Positions 8,042 through 16,520 of a stretch of 64,000 nucleotides of DNA are shown one piece after another. The notes under the pieces were generated by a model. That model had not been told where the DNA came from. It saw only the letters and a list, made by a program, of their open reading frames with translations, and searched no databases. The number at the start of each line of letters is the position of its first letter. Within the stretch, counting starts at the first letter, position 1. The translations under genes were made by a program, and so were the position numbers. This DNA comes from Lachnospiraceae bacterium (GTDB taxonomy: Bacteria; Bacillota_A; Clostridia; Lachnospirales; Lachnospiraceae): contig JAIKXO010000039.1 of the NCBI GenBank assembly GCA_024684065.1, positions 1 through 64,000 of the forward strand, in the 5' to 3' direction.

Positions 8042-9298
8042 TCATCTCCTGCCAAATCTGCGAATAATATAGGCCAGTCCGAGAACAAGGGCAACTATGA
8101 TCGCTGCCGCCATAATGCCCCAGCCTGTATGGTTCTTAACGGCTACTCTAAGGTCTAAGTTTGATGAAACAACATCATTTGATGCGGTGACAACGACTGC
8201 ATAATCTCCTAAGATCGCATCCTTTGCAGGCGTAATATAGGCGGTCACCTCTGCGCTCTGGCCTGCGGGTATACTGTTTATCGTGTCCTGATCAAACGTT
8301 ACCTTCCAGTCAACGGAAGCCTGTGGCTTCAGAGTCACATTGTTCAGGTCGATGTTTCCCGTGTTAAATAAGGAAATGACCGCTTCTTTAGTTTCTCCGG
8401 CGTAGGTACTGACTGAAAGGTTGCCGGTAGGCGTAGTCGCCTCAAGGCCATACGTACCCGTAATCTTTACTGTAACCGGCAATGTAAGAGTATCTCCGGC
8501 ACTGTCTGCTATCAGATCGATCTGGTATTCGCCGGCTGTAACATTCTGTGCAGGTGTTACCGCGACAGTAATTGAAGAGGTGGAGCCCGCATCTACCGGT
8601 ACCGAAGACGTGGCGCTTCCGGCATCTGAAGGAGTAAATGAAATGTTCCAGCCCTCCGGCGCGCCTTCCGCGGACATGGAATATGTCCGGTTATCACTGC
8701 TGTTATTGGTAAGCTTTGCAGTGTAGCTGAATCTTGTTCCAGAAGGGCCTTCCTGCTGTGCGTAGTCCGTTGTGAAAGTGTCGGCGCCGATCTTCTTTTC
8801 CTCGGCATCCACCTTGACGCTGAGCGCCAGATCTTCATTGATGCCGCCGCCGGACGCATTCAGCGTGATCTTGTATGTATCTTCCTTCGCGTCCTCCGGA
8901 ACGGTCAGTGAATAGTTTAAAGACGGTGAATCCTCCTTTTTCTGGTCAGGATTTACGTGCACCATGGACACCTCACTGGAACTGTTCTTAAACATTCCCT
9001 CCCATCCGTCCGGAAGGTCTTTCGCACTAAGTGAGACATTGGTTTCTTTAGAACCGGTATTTGTTATATACAGGGAAAATGTAGAGGTCCCGCCGGGCTT
9101 TACCGTAACGCCCGGATAATCCGTACTGAACGTAACCTCGTCTGTCTGCCTGGATGTGTCATTTTTAACTTTGGTATCTGCCTCATCTGCAAAAACATTT
9201 CTCGGAATTATCAGCATTGCTGCAAGCACTCCCGCCGTCAGTATTCTGCATGCGGACAGGACACGCTTTTTTGTCACAATTCCTGTTTTCTTTTCCAT
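8042..9298 (-). CDS. Secreted membrane-anchored NEW3-domain protein of the ABC operon
   Basis: The protein has about 418 residues: a Sec signal peptide ending near RNVFADEA, three Ig-like repeats of about 100 residues each (TDYPGVTVKPGGTSTFSLY..., TDYAQQEGPSGTRFSY..., TPTGNLSVSTYAGETK...), and one C-terminal membrane helix followed by RRFGRR. Repeats with LPDGWEG/APEGWNI and PAGQSAEVT are typical of NEW3 (alpha-galactosidase-associated) domains in COG1470 proteins. These are often encoded before an ABC-2 ATPase and permease, as here. It should sit outside the cell and may bind the exported ligand or the wall. The ATG at 9298 has GGAAG upstream; the longer frame lacks support. Confidence 0.8.
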   Translation of the reverse strand: MEKKTGIVTKKRVLSACRILTAGVLAAMLIIPRNVFADEADTKVKNDTSRQTDEVTFSTDYPGVTVKPGGTSTFSLYITNTGSKETNVSLSAKDLPDGWEGMFKNSSSEVSMVHVNPDQKKEDSPSLNYSLTVPEDAKEDTYKITLNASGGGINEDLALSVKVDAEEKKIGADTFTTDYAQQEGPSGTRFSYTAKLTNNSSDNRTYSMSAEGAPEGWNISFTPSDAGSATSSVPVDAGSTSSITVAVTPAQNVTAGEYQIDLIADSAGDTLTLPVTVKITGTYGLEATTPTGNLSVSTYAGETKEAVISLFNTGNIDLNNVTLKPQASVDWKVTFDQDTINSIPAGQSAEVTAYITPAKDAILGDYAVVVTASNDVVSSNLDLRVAVKNHTGWGIMAAAIIVALVLGLAYIIRRFGRR

Positions 9299-9692
9299 TT
9301 TTTCCCGCTTCCTTTCTATGGCCTTAATGGCCTGGCTTTTTTTCAGGGAAAAAAATAGACCTAATTTGTGACGCAATTTACAAGATATTGTGATTTTTTT
9401 GTGAATTAAAAAATCCCTTTTTTACAATTATGTGTCAGAAATCAAATTTTCCACTTTAGTTCAGTGAATAATCAATATTTCTTAGTACCAATGGCGATGA
9501 GCGTTCAATGATCAGTATTAAATCATCAAAGAAACACTTTTGTAAAAAGGGATTTTAAAAAACGCCGGAACGAAAAATCGTTTCAGCGTTTATGTCGAAA
9601 GCTCAGTTGCTTTGATGAGCCTTCTCAGATATCATACTGTCCTCTTTCTTTTTATAATAAAAGGGTTTCTATATGTATCATCCTTTTGATCA
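9299..9692. other. Intergenic region, AT-rich
   Basis: No gene is supported. The half next to the NEW3 gene is AT-rich and presumably holds the promoter of the ABC operon. A hairpin lies at about 9560-9590 (AACGC..AACGA / TCGTT..GCGTT) without a clear T tract. Confidence 0.4.
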
Positions 9693-10091
9693 CTAATCTA
9701 TCCACCATTCAGGCGTTAAGTCCCCGAGCTTCATAACCTTCCCTTTTGAATAATCGATCATGATATCGATATCCTTATATTTTCCCGGCATCAGCTGTAC
9801 CATCAGCTCTCTGCAGGCCCCGCACGGCGCGCCCTTTCCTTCGTTTGGAGGAATACAGAGTACCCTGTCTATTTCATACTCTCCGTTTGTGATCATATTG
9901 AAAATGGCGTTTCTCTCCGCGCATATTCCGAGCGTTGAGCAGGTATCGATACATACTCCGACATATATCCTGCCGGATTTTGACAAAACAGCGGCAGACA
10001 CTTCCCCTGCCGTGACGTATTCCGAAATGGTTTTTGCTCTCAGTACCGCCCTGGCGGCATCATACATGTCAACCCAGATCTGATCCATCAT
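9693..10091 (-). CDS. Cytidine deaminase-like protein
   Basis: The protein has 132 residues, the usual length of homotetrameric bacterial cytidine deaminases. The zinc-site motifs are both present: CAERNAI (Cys ligand and catalytic Glu, about 57-63) and PCGACRE (two Cys ligands, about 89-95). The family deaminates cytidine and deoxycytidine to uridine in pyrimidine salvage. The YVTAGEVSAAVLSKSGRIYVGVCID stretch is somewhat off-type compared with classic Cdd, so a related blasticidin-S-deaminase-like or nucleoside deaminase role is possible. It is transcribed alone. Either of two consecutive ATG codons may start it. Confidence 0.82.
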   Translation of the reverse strand: MMDQIWVDMYDAARAVLRAKTISEYVTAGEVSAAVLSKSGRIYVGVCIDTCSTLGICAERNAIFNMITNGEYEIDRVLCIPPNEGKGAPCGACRELMVQLMPGKYKDIDIMIDYSKGKVMKLGDLTPEWWID

Positions 10092-10216
10092 AACCTCCTC
10101 CCGAAACAGCTTATAATCTTTGAAGCTTTTCCCTTACTACCTTTTTACATTATTGTTGTTTACGATGAAGCAGTACAAATCTAAAGCGGAGCATTGGAGC
10201 GACCAAAATGTCCGGC

Positions 10217-11416
10217 TCATATGCTGCCGCCGGCCTTCTCCTGCATGGGAGGACCCGGCGGCGGCTCTGTCATGCTTCCGTCTCCCACTCCCGGCGGAGC
10301 CCCGGGCGGTTCCGGTGCGTTTCCGCCTTCCCTGTCCGCAGGTACTCCGGGTGGTTCTATCATGTTTGCGTCTCCCACTCCCGGCGGAACCCCGGGCGGC
10401 TCTGTCATGTTTCCGTCTCCCACTCCCGGCGGAGCTCCGGGCGGTTCTGTCACGCTTCCGTCTCCCACTCCCGGCGGAACTCCGGGCGGTTGCTGTGCGT
10501 TTCCGCCCTCCCTGTCCGCAGGTACTCCGGGTGGTCGCTGTGCGTTTCTGCCCTCTTCGTCCTGAACAGCACCGGGCGGCGCCGCTATATCTCCGCCTTC
10601 ATTATCGAAAGGAACTGCCGGCGCCTGAGGAGCACCGGGCGGCTCTGTCATGCTTCCGTCCCCCACTCCCTGAGGCTCCCCGGGGGTCATTCCTTCATTT
10701 TCCCGGTACGGATCCCTTTCCATCATGATCATCCTGCCGGGGCTCATTTTCTGATCGTGCGCCCTTGTTCTTAAATCCTTCGTAACAATGACAGCTTCCC
10801 CGTTTATGCTTTTATGATCATTTCTTTCGGCCATTTCCCTGTTCCAGGCGTCCATCCTTCCCTGGGTCCTTTTTTCCAGCCTCTCGTTCCGGAAAAAATG
10901 ACTGTCTACCGTCATGACGACCGGAGTTTCCTCTTTAATATATTCGGCTTCATCAAGCGCGTCAAGCGTCGTCTCGATCGCCGAATCGATATCCTGTCCC
11001 AGCACCATTGAAGATATTGATGTAACAATATCCTCCCCGTCCTCATTATAGGCTTCAAAATCGATCACCCTGTCGAAAAAATTCAGATCATACTTAAGGG
11101 ACGGATTCAGATCGAGCGTGACAGTGCTGTAGGCATAGGTGTTTGCGCCATAGCCTCCGACAAAAATCAGAACTGCCGCTGCTGCCGCTGCCGTAAACTT
11201 TACAAATCGTGAGCGGGCAAAGCGGATTATCTTTTTTTCGTTTTTCCGGTCATACTCGATCAGCTGGCCGATCTCATAATCACGGTTCGGAATATTATAA
11301 TATATGCCGTCTTTCGCAAGGATCGCTGCTCTGTCGTCCTTAATACTCATTACTACAGCTTTCAATATTATATCTCCTGCCTGTACGGATCCGGTTCCGT
11401 TTTCAGACCGGATCAT
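10217..11416 (-). CDS. RsgI-family anti-sigma factor with a Pro/Gly-rich repeat tail
   Basis: The protein has 399 residues. An N-terminal RsgI anti-sigma domain (about 15-60, KAVVMSIKDDRAAILAKDG) faces the cytoplasm. A membrane helix (about 72-92) follows, then the conserved STVTLDLNPSLKYDLN periplasmic segment. From about residue 235 to the end it is a low-complexity tail of repeating PPGVPPGVGDG/MTEPPGAP units. RsgI proteins hold the alternative sigma factor SigI until the outer domain senses a signal; in cellulolytic clostridia that domain binds polysaccharide. Here no carbohydrate module is visible, only the repeats. The gene lies 34 bases after the sigI-like gene in the same operon. Confidence 0.8.
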   Translation of the reverse strand: MIRSENGTGSVQAGDIILKAVVMSIKDDRAAILAKDGIYYNIPNRDYEIGQLIEYDRKNEKKIIRFARSRFVKFTAAAAAAVLIFVGGYGANTYAYSTVTLDLNPSLKYDLNFFDRVIDFEAYNEDGEDIVTSISSMVLGQDIDSAIETTLDALDEAEYIKEETPVVMTVDSHFFRNERLEKRTQGRMDAWNREMAERNDHKSINGEAVIVTKDLRTRAHDQKMSPGRMIMMERDPYRENEGMTPGEPQGVGDGSMTEPPGAPQAPAVPFDNEGGDIAAPPGAVQDEEGRNAQRPPGVPADREGGNAQQPPGVPPGVGDGSVTEPPGAPPGVGDGNMTEPPGVPPGVGDANMIEPPGVPADREGGNAPEPPGAPPGVGDGSMTEPPPGPPMQEKAGGSI

Positions 11417-11450
11417 TTCAATAATTCCTTTTTAAATGCTTTGTGCGTCT

Positions 11451-12200
11451 CTACCCCTTCATGCAGGCCACATACTCCGAAAGCCCCGGATATTCCCCAT
11501 CGAGGATCAGCGCGGATGCGATCAGATATTTACGGAATTTGTCCAGAAACTTAAGCGACTGCCCGCTCCTTTCTTTAAGCTCCCGTGCCGGCAGACGCCC
11601 TGTTTTTCTAAGCAGCTTTACAAGCGGCGGAGGCAGAAAAAACGAAGCGATCACCTCCGCGCAGCCTTTTCTGGTTTTCTGCGATCTGGGCGAACACTCC
11701 GTCAGGTCAAAAAATGAAATATTATATTCCAAAAGCTCCTCTTCAAGAGCATAAATCTCATCACGAAGCGGATTCCCAAAATCTGTGCTGTCTGCCGCTA
11801 TCTTATCCTGAAGCTTAAGCTTCATGGAAAACTCAGGATCCTCCTCCTCCATTTCTCCGCTAAAGGCATCCGGGCTGACAGAAATCTCATTTTCGCTGCG
11901 CTTCCGGCTGCGGTACAGATTCAGAAGACGGCTCTTCATCACCACCGCCGCATAGCTCCAGAACTCGCCCTTTCCGGGATCATAGTAATCCAGGGCCTCA
12001 GAAACCGCCATGAGGGCAACAGACCATTCGTCATCGCTTTTTGTGACCGCACGCCCCGCAAGCTTTGAAGAAAGCCTCAGGATCCGGCCGCTGTTTTCGG
12101 AAAGGAACTCTTCCCTTGCGGAAGGTTCCTTTGCCGCTTTTACAGCCTTTTCATTATCATTTTCATTTTGAATTTTTTCCGAAGAACTCTGATATCTCAT
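11451..12200 (-). CDS. sigI: SigI-family RNA polymerase sigma factor
   Basis: The protein has 249 residues. The region-2-like segment DDEWSVALMAVSEALDYYDPGKGEFWSYAAVVMKSRLLNLYR matches SigI factors, and the C-terminal part (ELKERSGQSLKFLDKFRKYLIA) matches their region 4. Its ATG lies inside the end of the upstream secreted-protein gene (38-base overlap), and the RsgI-like anti-sigma gene follows directly. SigI factors answer to heat, wall stress or polysaccharides, depending on the RsgI partner. The protein is a little shorter and more diverged than Bacillus SigI, so the signal cannot be inferred. Confidence 0.8.
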   Translation of the reverse strand: MRYQSSSEKIQNENDNEKAVKAAKEPSAREEFLSENSGRILRLSSKLAGRAVTKSDDEWSVALMAVSEALDYYDPGKGEFWSYAAVVMKSRLLNLYRSRKRSENEISVSPDAFSGEMEEEDPEFSMKLKLQDKIAADSTDFGNPLRDEIYALEEELLEYNISFFDLTECSPRSQKTRKGCAEVIASFFLPPPLVKLLRKTGRLPARELKERSGQSLKFLDKFRKYLIASALILDGEYPGLSEYVACMKG

Positions 12201-13116
12201 CCTTTATTTTTGCAAAAAAACCTTTATTTTCTCCGTCCCGGGTTTCAGACGGTTCACTGACGATACCGGACCGGGCATCCGCCGGGACTTCACCGGGATC
12301 ATCATCTTTTTCAGTATCCCTGATGGAACCGTTTACGGTGATCTCTTCACGCATCTCCGTATTCCGGTCTTTAAAACTGTTCTCCACAGGAGGTCTGTCT
12401 GTAAACTCTATCGTAATGCCTTCTTCCAAAAGCGCCGCCTTCAGGGCCTCGCCGGCCTCCATGACCGCACTCCTTAAAGAGTCGATATCGATGTCGCTGC
12501 TGTCTGAATCCTCTGCTTCTTTCAATGCATCCAGTGCTTCTTTTTCGGCATCCAGTGCTGTCTGATAGGCCGAAAGAAGATCGGACAGCTTAGTCTGTGT
12601 TTCCTCATCCTCTATAGCGGAGATCGCCTCAGCAACAGCTTCTGTATTAAGCATTCCGCCCTTTTCTCCGCCGGGTCCCCTGTTTTCCGCACATTCCGCC
12701 AGAGGTTCCTGCTGCCCGTCTGCCTGTTCTCCCGCGGGCGGCTTGGGCATTTCGCCTTCAGGCATCTCGGGGGGTTCAGGGCGTTCGCCTTCCGCCATTT
12801 CGGGAAGCTCAGGGCGCTCGCCTTCCGCCATTTCCGGAAGTTCAGGGCGCTCGCCTTCTGCCATTTCGGGAAGCTCAGGGCGCTCGCCTTCCGTCATTTC
12901 GGGAAGTTCACCTTCCGGCATTTCAGAAAACTCCGGACGTTCCGGCGGTGTCTGCTCCTGCCCGGACGCTGCCCCATTAAATCCTCCGGGCCCCATCTGT
13001 CCCCTGCCGTCTTTGAATCCTCCGGGAGCCGCAAATGCGGCTACGGACAGACCTGCCGTAAGCAACCCGGTAATAACCGCAACTGATAATTTTTTACTGT
13101 TCGTTATTCTTTTCAT
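12163..13116 (-). CDS. Secreted repeat-rich protein leading the sigI operon
   Basis: The protein has 317 residues. A clear Sec signal peptide (KKLSVAVITGLLTAGLSVAAFAAPGG) is followed by a region of PEMAEGERPEL-type repeats at about 65-125, then an acidic helical domain (about 150-220) and a charged tail. I do not recognise a family; the repeat chemistry (Pro, Glu, Gly, Met) resembles the tail of the RsgI protein downstream. It overlaps sigI by 38 bases, so it belongs to that operon and is a plausible partner or sensor for the anti-sigma factor. Plus-strand open frames over the repeats are antisense shadows. Confidence 0.7.
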   Translation of the reverse strand: MKRITNSKKLSVAVITGLLTAGLSVAAFAAPGGFKDGRGQMGPGGFNGAASGQEQTPPERPEFSEMPEGELPEMTEGERPELPEMAEGERPELPEMAEGERPELPEMAEGERPEPPEMPEGEMPKPPAGEQADGQQEPLAECAENRGPGGEKGGMLNTEAVAEAISAIEDEETQTKLSDLLSAYQTALDAEKEALDALKEAEDSDSSDIDIDSLRSAVMEAGEALKAALLEEGITIEFTDRPPVENSFKDRNTEMREEITVNGSIRDTEKDDDPGEVPADARSGIVSEPSETRDGENKGFFAKIKDEISEFFGKNSK

Positions 13117-13253
13117 TTTCTCTCTCCTTTTGTATACGGAAGAAACACCTGTGCTTCTTCCCGGATTTCCGGCCCATCCTTTTTAAATGCTTTACGCTTC
13201 TGTGAGCCTTTTTTGTTTCCTGTTTATAAATACAAAAGGTAAGATTAAAAAAC

Positions 13254-13343
13254 GGGGGTAAATAAATATTTTTTTCGGCAGTATATTCCGGCCTGAATTT
13301 AACAGTCTTCTTATATTATAATAATGCGCGGAATGAAAGCCAA
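13254..13343 (-). promoter_or_regulatory. Candidate promoters of the sigI operon
   Basis: On the minus strand TTGGCT (13338-13343) is followed after 17 bases by TATAAT (13315-13320), a fair sigma-A promoter. Closer to the gene, ACCCCC (13254-13259) matches the -35 motif reported for SigI promoters. No CGAA-type -10 is found at the usual spacing, so autoregulation is only suggested. Confidence 0.4.
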
Positions 13344-13395
13344 TTTACAAAATGTGCTTAAATGTATAGAATGCCGGTGAAGAAAGGTACACGAT

Positions 13396-13542
13396 ATGAT
13401 AAAATACGGCGCGATGTATGGGTGCAGTTATTTTTACGCATCAGGGATTGCCGTAGAAAGTGATCCGGACGGCTGCCGTCCGGATGCAGACAACCGAAGA
13501 AAGCTCGGAAAAGCTGTTGCTGAGTATATTAAGTCCTTATAA
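13396..13542 (+). pseudogene. Short frame, possible C-terminal remnant of an oxidoreductase-like gene
   Basis: An ATG with GAAAGG ten bases upstream opens 48 codons ending GKAVAEYIKSL. The composition looks coding, and the ending resembles the C-terminal helix of NAD(P)H-dependent flavin reductases. It lacks every functional motif, so it is either a remnant or a small unrecognised protein. A GATCCGGACGG-type hairpin lies within it at about 13460-13485. The rest of 13117-13642 shows only the promoters listed. Confidence 0.25.
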
Positions 13543-13642
13543 TAAACAGCTCCGGCAAAAGCTTCCTGTGTCGTACTGCACCCAGGCGTTACCTGTATTT
13601 CAGGATAAAAACCCGCTTTGTTCCGGGGTTTTATCCGATATT

Positions 13643-14365
13643 TCAGTACTCAAAATCGATGTCAACGCGTCCCTCTATGCCATTTACATGCCCATGGCTG
13701 GTAGCCTGCCAGAACCTGCGACGGTGTGTATAATCATTGACATCAGCATACTGGGCAACCCATTTTTCATGGGTCACACCGGAGAGCTTACCCGTAAACC
13801 AATTTCTTGAGGCATAGACCAAAGGCTTGAACCCATATGAGGCAACGGTCTCGCAGAAGATATTTATATTGGCAAGCAGCTGGTCATTCGATAAAGCAGC
13901 CATATCCTCACCTTCGATATCGATCACCAGAGGATATGTGACGGGATAACCCTGCATGGCGCATGAGACGATATATTCCGCTTCCATCTTCGCATATGTA
14001 GTGTCAGTTGCATAGGATTTAATGTATAATCCGACCGGCAGCCCGGCCTTTGTCGCTCCCTCCAGGTTTTTTATAAAATACGGATCCACGCCGGATTTCA
14101 GGCTCCCTGTCCGTATAAATACAAACTGCACATCATCTTTTGCAACCTCGGCCCAGTTAATGTCTCCCTGATACATGGAAACATCTATCCCCCTCTTTAT
14201 GGCGCCTTCGATCGGCGCTCCGTAATTATTGACAAATACGCCGTTGAAACGCGCATATCCGGGATCATAATAATCAGCAGTCGTCGCTTTAACCTCGCCG
14301 GCCTGAGCCATCATAACCATCATTGTACAGATAGCAGCCACAAATATTTTTATCTTTTTCCCCAT
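13643..14365 (-). CDS. Secreted GH25 lysozyme (N-acetylmuramidase)
   Basis: The protein has 240 residues. A signal peptide (about 1-28, ending near EVKATTA) precedes a single GH25 catalytic domain. The hallmarks are visible: GIDVSMYQGDINW (first catalytic Asp), FVFIRTG, YPLVIDIEGED (catalytic Asp/Glu), and the closing FWQATSHGHVNGIEGRVDIDF. GH25 enzymes cleave the MurNAc-GlcNAc bond of peptidoglycan. No wall-binding module is attached, so it is a short, catalytic-domain-only version. It is a single gene; a long palindromic stretch and the integrative element lie upstream. Confidence 0.9.
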   Translation of the reverse strand: MGKKIKIFVAAICTMMVMMAQAGEVKATTADYYDPGYARFNGVFVNNYGAPIEGAIKRGIDVSMYQGDINWAEVAKDDVQFVFIRTGSLKSGVDPYFIKNLEGATKAGLPVGLYIKSYATDTTYAKMEAEYIVSCAMQGYPVTYPLVIDIEGEDMAALSNDQLLANINIFCETVASYGFKPLVYASRNWFTGKLSGVTHEKWVAQYADVNDYTHRRRFWQATSHGHVNGIEGRVDIDFEY

Positions 14366-14517
14366 AACTATCCCCCCTTTTCAAATACGATCAACATAGC
14401 GGGCTGAACCAAAAAACGAAATCCATCTGATTTCCGGTTATTTACTATAACATGATATATGGTTTATTACAACTGTCCCGGTATTCTCTCCGGTCAGGTA
14501 TGATTATATGAATGATA

Positions 14518-14627
14518 AGAACGGGCACTTCGGTTTATCTGATCCAGAGCCTTATCCCTGAGCTTCCTGCGCGGGAAACGCTTGAATCAGCGTTTCCATA
14601 TAAAAACTCTGCAAGAATGCCCGTTAT
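14518..14627. repeat. Composite palindromic element
   Basis: Outer arms AACGGGCA and TGCCCGTT enclose a GGAAACGCT/AGCGTTTCC hairpin (14574-14598). I see no second copy in the window. It may be a REP-like repeat or an RNA 3' end. Confidence 0.35.
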
Positions 14628-14629
14628 AC

Positions 14630-14656
14630 AAAAAAAACGCTCTGCAAAGCAGAGCG
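14630..14656 (-). terminator. Probable original terminator of tRNA-Ser(GCT)
   Basis: A perfect 8-bp stem (CGCTCTGC / GCAGAGCG), followed on the minus strand by seven T, lies eight bases outside the left att repeat. Before integration it would have followed the tRNA-Ser 3' end, now 4.4 kb away. Confidence 0.6.
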
Positions 14657-14663
14657 CCTGATT

Positions 14664-14684
14664 ACGGAGAAAGAGGGATTTGAA
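14664..14684. repeat. Left attachment-site repeat (att)
   Basis: Exact 21-base copy of 19059-19079, covering the tRNA-Ser 3' end (core GGAGAAAGAGGGATTTGAA). The identity stops right after TTGAA, where the left side reads TTAACC and the tRNA reads CCCTCG. Confidence 0.8.
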
Positions 14685-14742
14685 TTAACCCCCTGCCTCG
14701 AAAACTTAGATAGAAAGGAGCTGTGCAGAACTGTCAAAGGGT

Positions 14743-14764
14743 ACTGTACCCCTACTGTACCCCT
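14743..14764. repeat. Arm-type repeats at the left end of the element
   Basis: Two perfect tandem copies of ACTGTACCCCT (11 bp, about one helical turn). A third copy lies at 19010-19020 near the right end, in the same orientation. Placement about 60 bases inside each att site fits binding sites for the integrase N-terminal domain. Confidence 0.55.
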
Positions 14765-14858
14765 TTCTATACCTTATTCAATTTCTAACAATATGATCAA
14801 AAAGATAGATTGCAGAAAATGTAGCCCCTCTTTTTATATTGTTGTTGTTATGTTGTTG

Positions 14859-16133
14859 TCAAAATTTGCTTAGTTCCTGTTCAATATTCTCCGCTGTAAG
14901 CTGAACACCAGTCGTTAACATATATTTTTCTTTTCCATCCTCAAACTCATTTAGTAAGCTTTCATATTCATCCATAGATATTACAGTCCATTCATCAGAG
15001 GATCTTTCCATCGTAGGCTCAAGGTCATACCACAATGAGTAGTCCTCTAAGAATTCTCCTTTTTCATTTCTAAATACTGTATAATCTTCAGCATAGCCTC
15101 CGTCATGACTAAACAATTTCTTTTGTTCAGGATCATAATAATAAACTGCGTCTTCAGCTCCTAAACTAATTAACTCGCCATTGCTGTCAGCAGATAATAC
15201 ATCGCACCAGTACCATGAAGAAATATCACCTTCGAACGGGTGATCAGCTATCCACAATTCTGGAATTCCATCGTCTGTAATATCTTGAAAGGTAAAAATG
15301 GCATCCTCGCTTGCGTAATATGCCTCATACCAGCTAGAAAGCATCTCCACATGCGACATTACATCATAAAGATAATTTCTATAAGCCGTTTTCCAAGGCT
15401 CCTCATTTTGAACCGCAACACTTTCATTAATTGAAGAAATATTATTTAAATAATCAAGAATCTCTTCTTTCGTATAAACATCTTCACTAAAATGTTTTTG
15501 CAAACCTTGTGCGTATTGACTGAACTCATCTTCTGATTGTGTTTCTACTATTTCTGTACCATCAGCGTGGCAAATATGCCATACATTTTCAAAATCATCG
15601 TCTCCATAATAAGAAAAGAATAATACAACCGTATCTTGCCCCTCATAATACCAGGCTGGCCCGTTAGAATCCATTATTTCTCCAAAGTCCGCAATTCGTT
15701 CAACATTTCCATCTTCATCTGCTTGATATAATTGAACCTGTTGCTCGTAGAGAATCATACCATCTTCCTGATTTCCTATTGCTAACTGAGGATATTTTGT
15801 ATCTCTGACATATACAAGATTAAAATAATGCTCATCACCATTAATGGAAGTGATAATATCAATATATTGCTTCGCTATTTTTCCATAAATATATTCCTCT
15901 GTTATCTTTGTTCCCTCTGAATCTCCCTCAACCTCTTCCGGTTCTTCTGCAGCAGGTTCCTCAGGCTCGTCAATATTGATTACTATCTCAGGTTCCGCTG
16001 TCGGTTCCTCAACTACGGCAGCTTCTGCCACCTCAGTCGTTTTTTCTTCTTTTTTATCTTCGTCTTCACCACAGGCTGACAATGCCACTGAAATAAAAAA
16101 AACCAAGCCTAACAATAAAAATCTTTTCTTCAT
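14859..16133 (-). CDS. Lipoprotein cargo of the integrative element
   Basis: The protein has about 424 residues. The ATG at 16133 has AAAGGA eight bases before it and begins a lipoprotein signal peptide (KKRFLLLGLVFFISVALSAC, lipobox LSAC). An acidic Glu/Pro/Ala linker follows to about residue 85. The mature domain is Tyr-, Asp- and Glu-rich and contains FQDITDDGIPELWIAD, a Ca-binding-like DxxxDGxxEL motif seen in many clostridial surface lipoproteins of unknown function. It should be displayed on the outer face of the membrane. Base composition is more AT-rich than the flanking chromosome. A role in surface exclusion or host interaction would fit a cargo gene but is not shown. Confidence 0.7.
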   Translation of the reverse strand: MKKRFLLLGLVFFISVALSACGEDEDKKEEKTTEVAEAAVVEEPTAEPEIVINIDEPEEPAAEEPEEVEGDSEGTKITEEYIYGKIAKQYIDIITSINGDEHYFNLVYVRDTKYPQLAIGNQEDGMILYEQQVQLYQADEDGNVERIADFGEIMDSNGPAWYYEGQDTVVLFFSYYGDDDFENVWHICHADGTEIVETQSEDEFSQYAQGLQKHFSEDVYTKEEILDYLNNISSINESVAVQNEEPWKTAYRNYLYDVMSHVEMLSSWYEAYYASEDAIFTFQDITDDGIPELWIADHPFEGDISSWYWCDVLSADSNGELISLGAEDAVYYYDPEQKKLFSHDGGYAEDYTVFRNEKGEFLEDYSLWYDLEPTMERSSDEWTVISMDEYESLLNEFEDGKEKYMLTTGVQLTAENIEQELSKF

Positions 16134-16193
16134 ACCGTTGTCCTTTTCATACTTCACATCATAGTGTAACTGCCCTATGGCTTAATCATATCT

Positions 16194-16304
16194 TCACAAG
16201 CCGTTTTCCGCAATAATTTTATCTATGGCATTCTCTTGCATTTCCTTGATCGTCAATGAATTATGAAACCATTTGACCAGCTTAATATTCATGCCCGAAT
16301 TCAT
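16194..16304 (-). CDS. Possible 36-residue small protein or remnant upstream of the lipoprotein
   Basis: The ATG at 16304 opens a short charged helical frame (KLVKWFHNS, then KEMQENAIDKII). There is no strong ribosome site. It ends 60 bases before the lipoprotein start and could be a leader peptide, a small regulator or the tail of a lost gene. Confidence 0.25.
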   Translation of the reverse strand: MNSGMNIKLVKWFHNSLTIKEMQENAIDKIIAENGL

Positions 16305-16321
16305 CTTAATATAATGCGTTA

Positions 16322-16352
16322 GGACGCCGAAAGTGAATATCCTTCGGCGTCC
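16322..16352. terminator. Perfect 10-bp hairpin
   Basis: GGACGCCGAA and TTCGGCGTCC pair perfectly across 11 bases. No long T tract follows on either strand, so it may be a terminator or a protein site. Confidence 0.35.
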
Positions 16353-16485
16353 GTTTACTATAATAAGCGCCCTTAAAGAAAAAACGGATATAAAATGCAC
16401 GTCTGCACTCCATATCCGCCTGTTTCGGAAATATCGGAATATTACAAGACAATCCGCTTTGCACGTAAACCATGCTAAAAATAGC

Positions 16486-16514
16486 TTTACCCATGTTTAT
16501 AAATAGGGTAAAAT
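16486..16514 (+). promoter_or_regulatory. Promoter driving the structured-RNA candidate
   Basis: TTTACC (16486-16491), a 17-base spacer, then TAAAAT (16509-16514). Transcription would start near 16521, exactly where the structured segment begins. Confidence 0.5.
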
Positions 16515-16520
16515 ACTGTT

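Noticed and set aside
10120..10774. Several long plus-strand open frames opposite the RsgI gene
   Set aside because: They are antisense to the PPG repeats, have repetitive biased composition, no ribosome sites, and overlap each other in different frames.
12750..12960. Possible CRISPR-like tandem repeat
   Set aside because: The units are in-frame coding repeats of 30-45 bases without spacers and without cas genes.
12743..13186. Plus-strand frame with SGRSPSAIS repeats
   Set aside because: This is the antisense reading of the PEMAEGERPEL repeats in the secreted protein gene.
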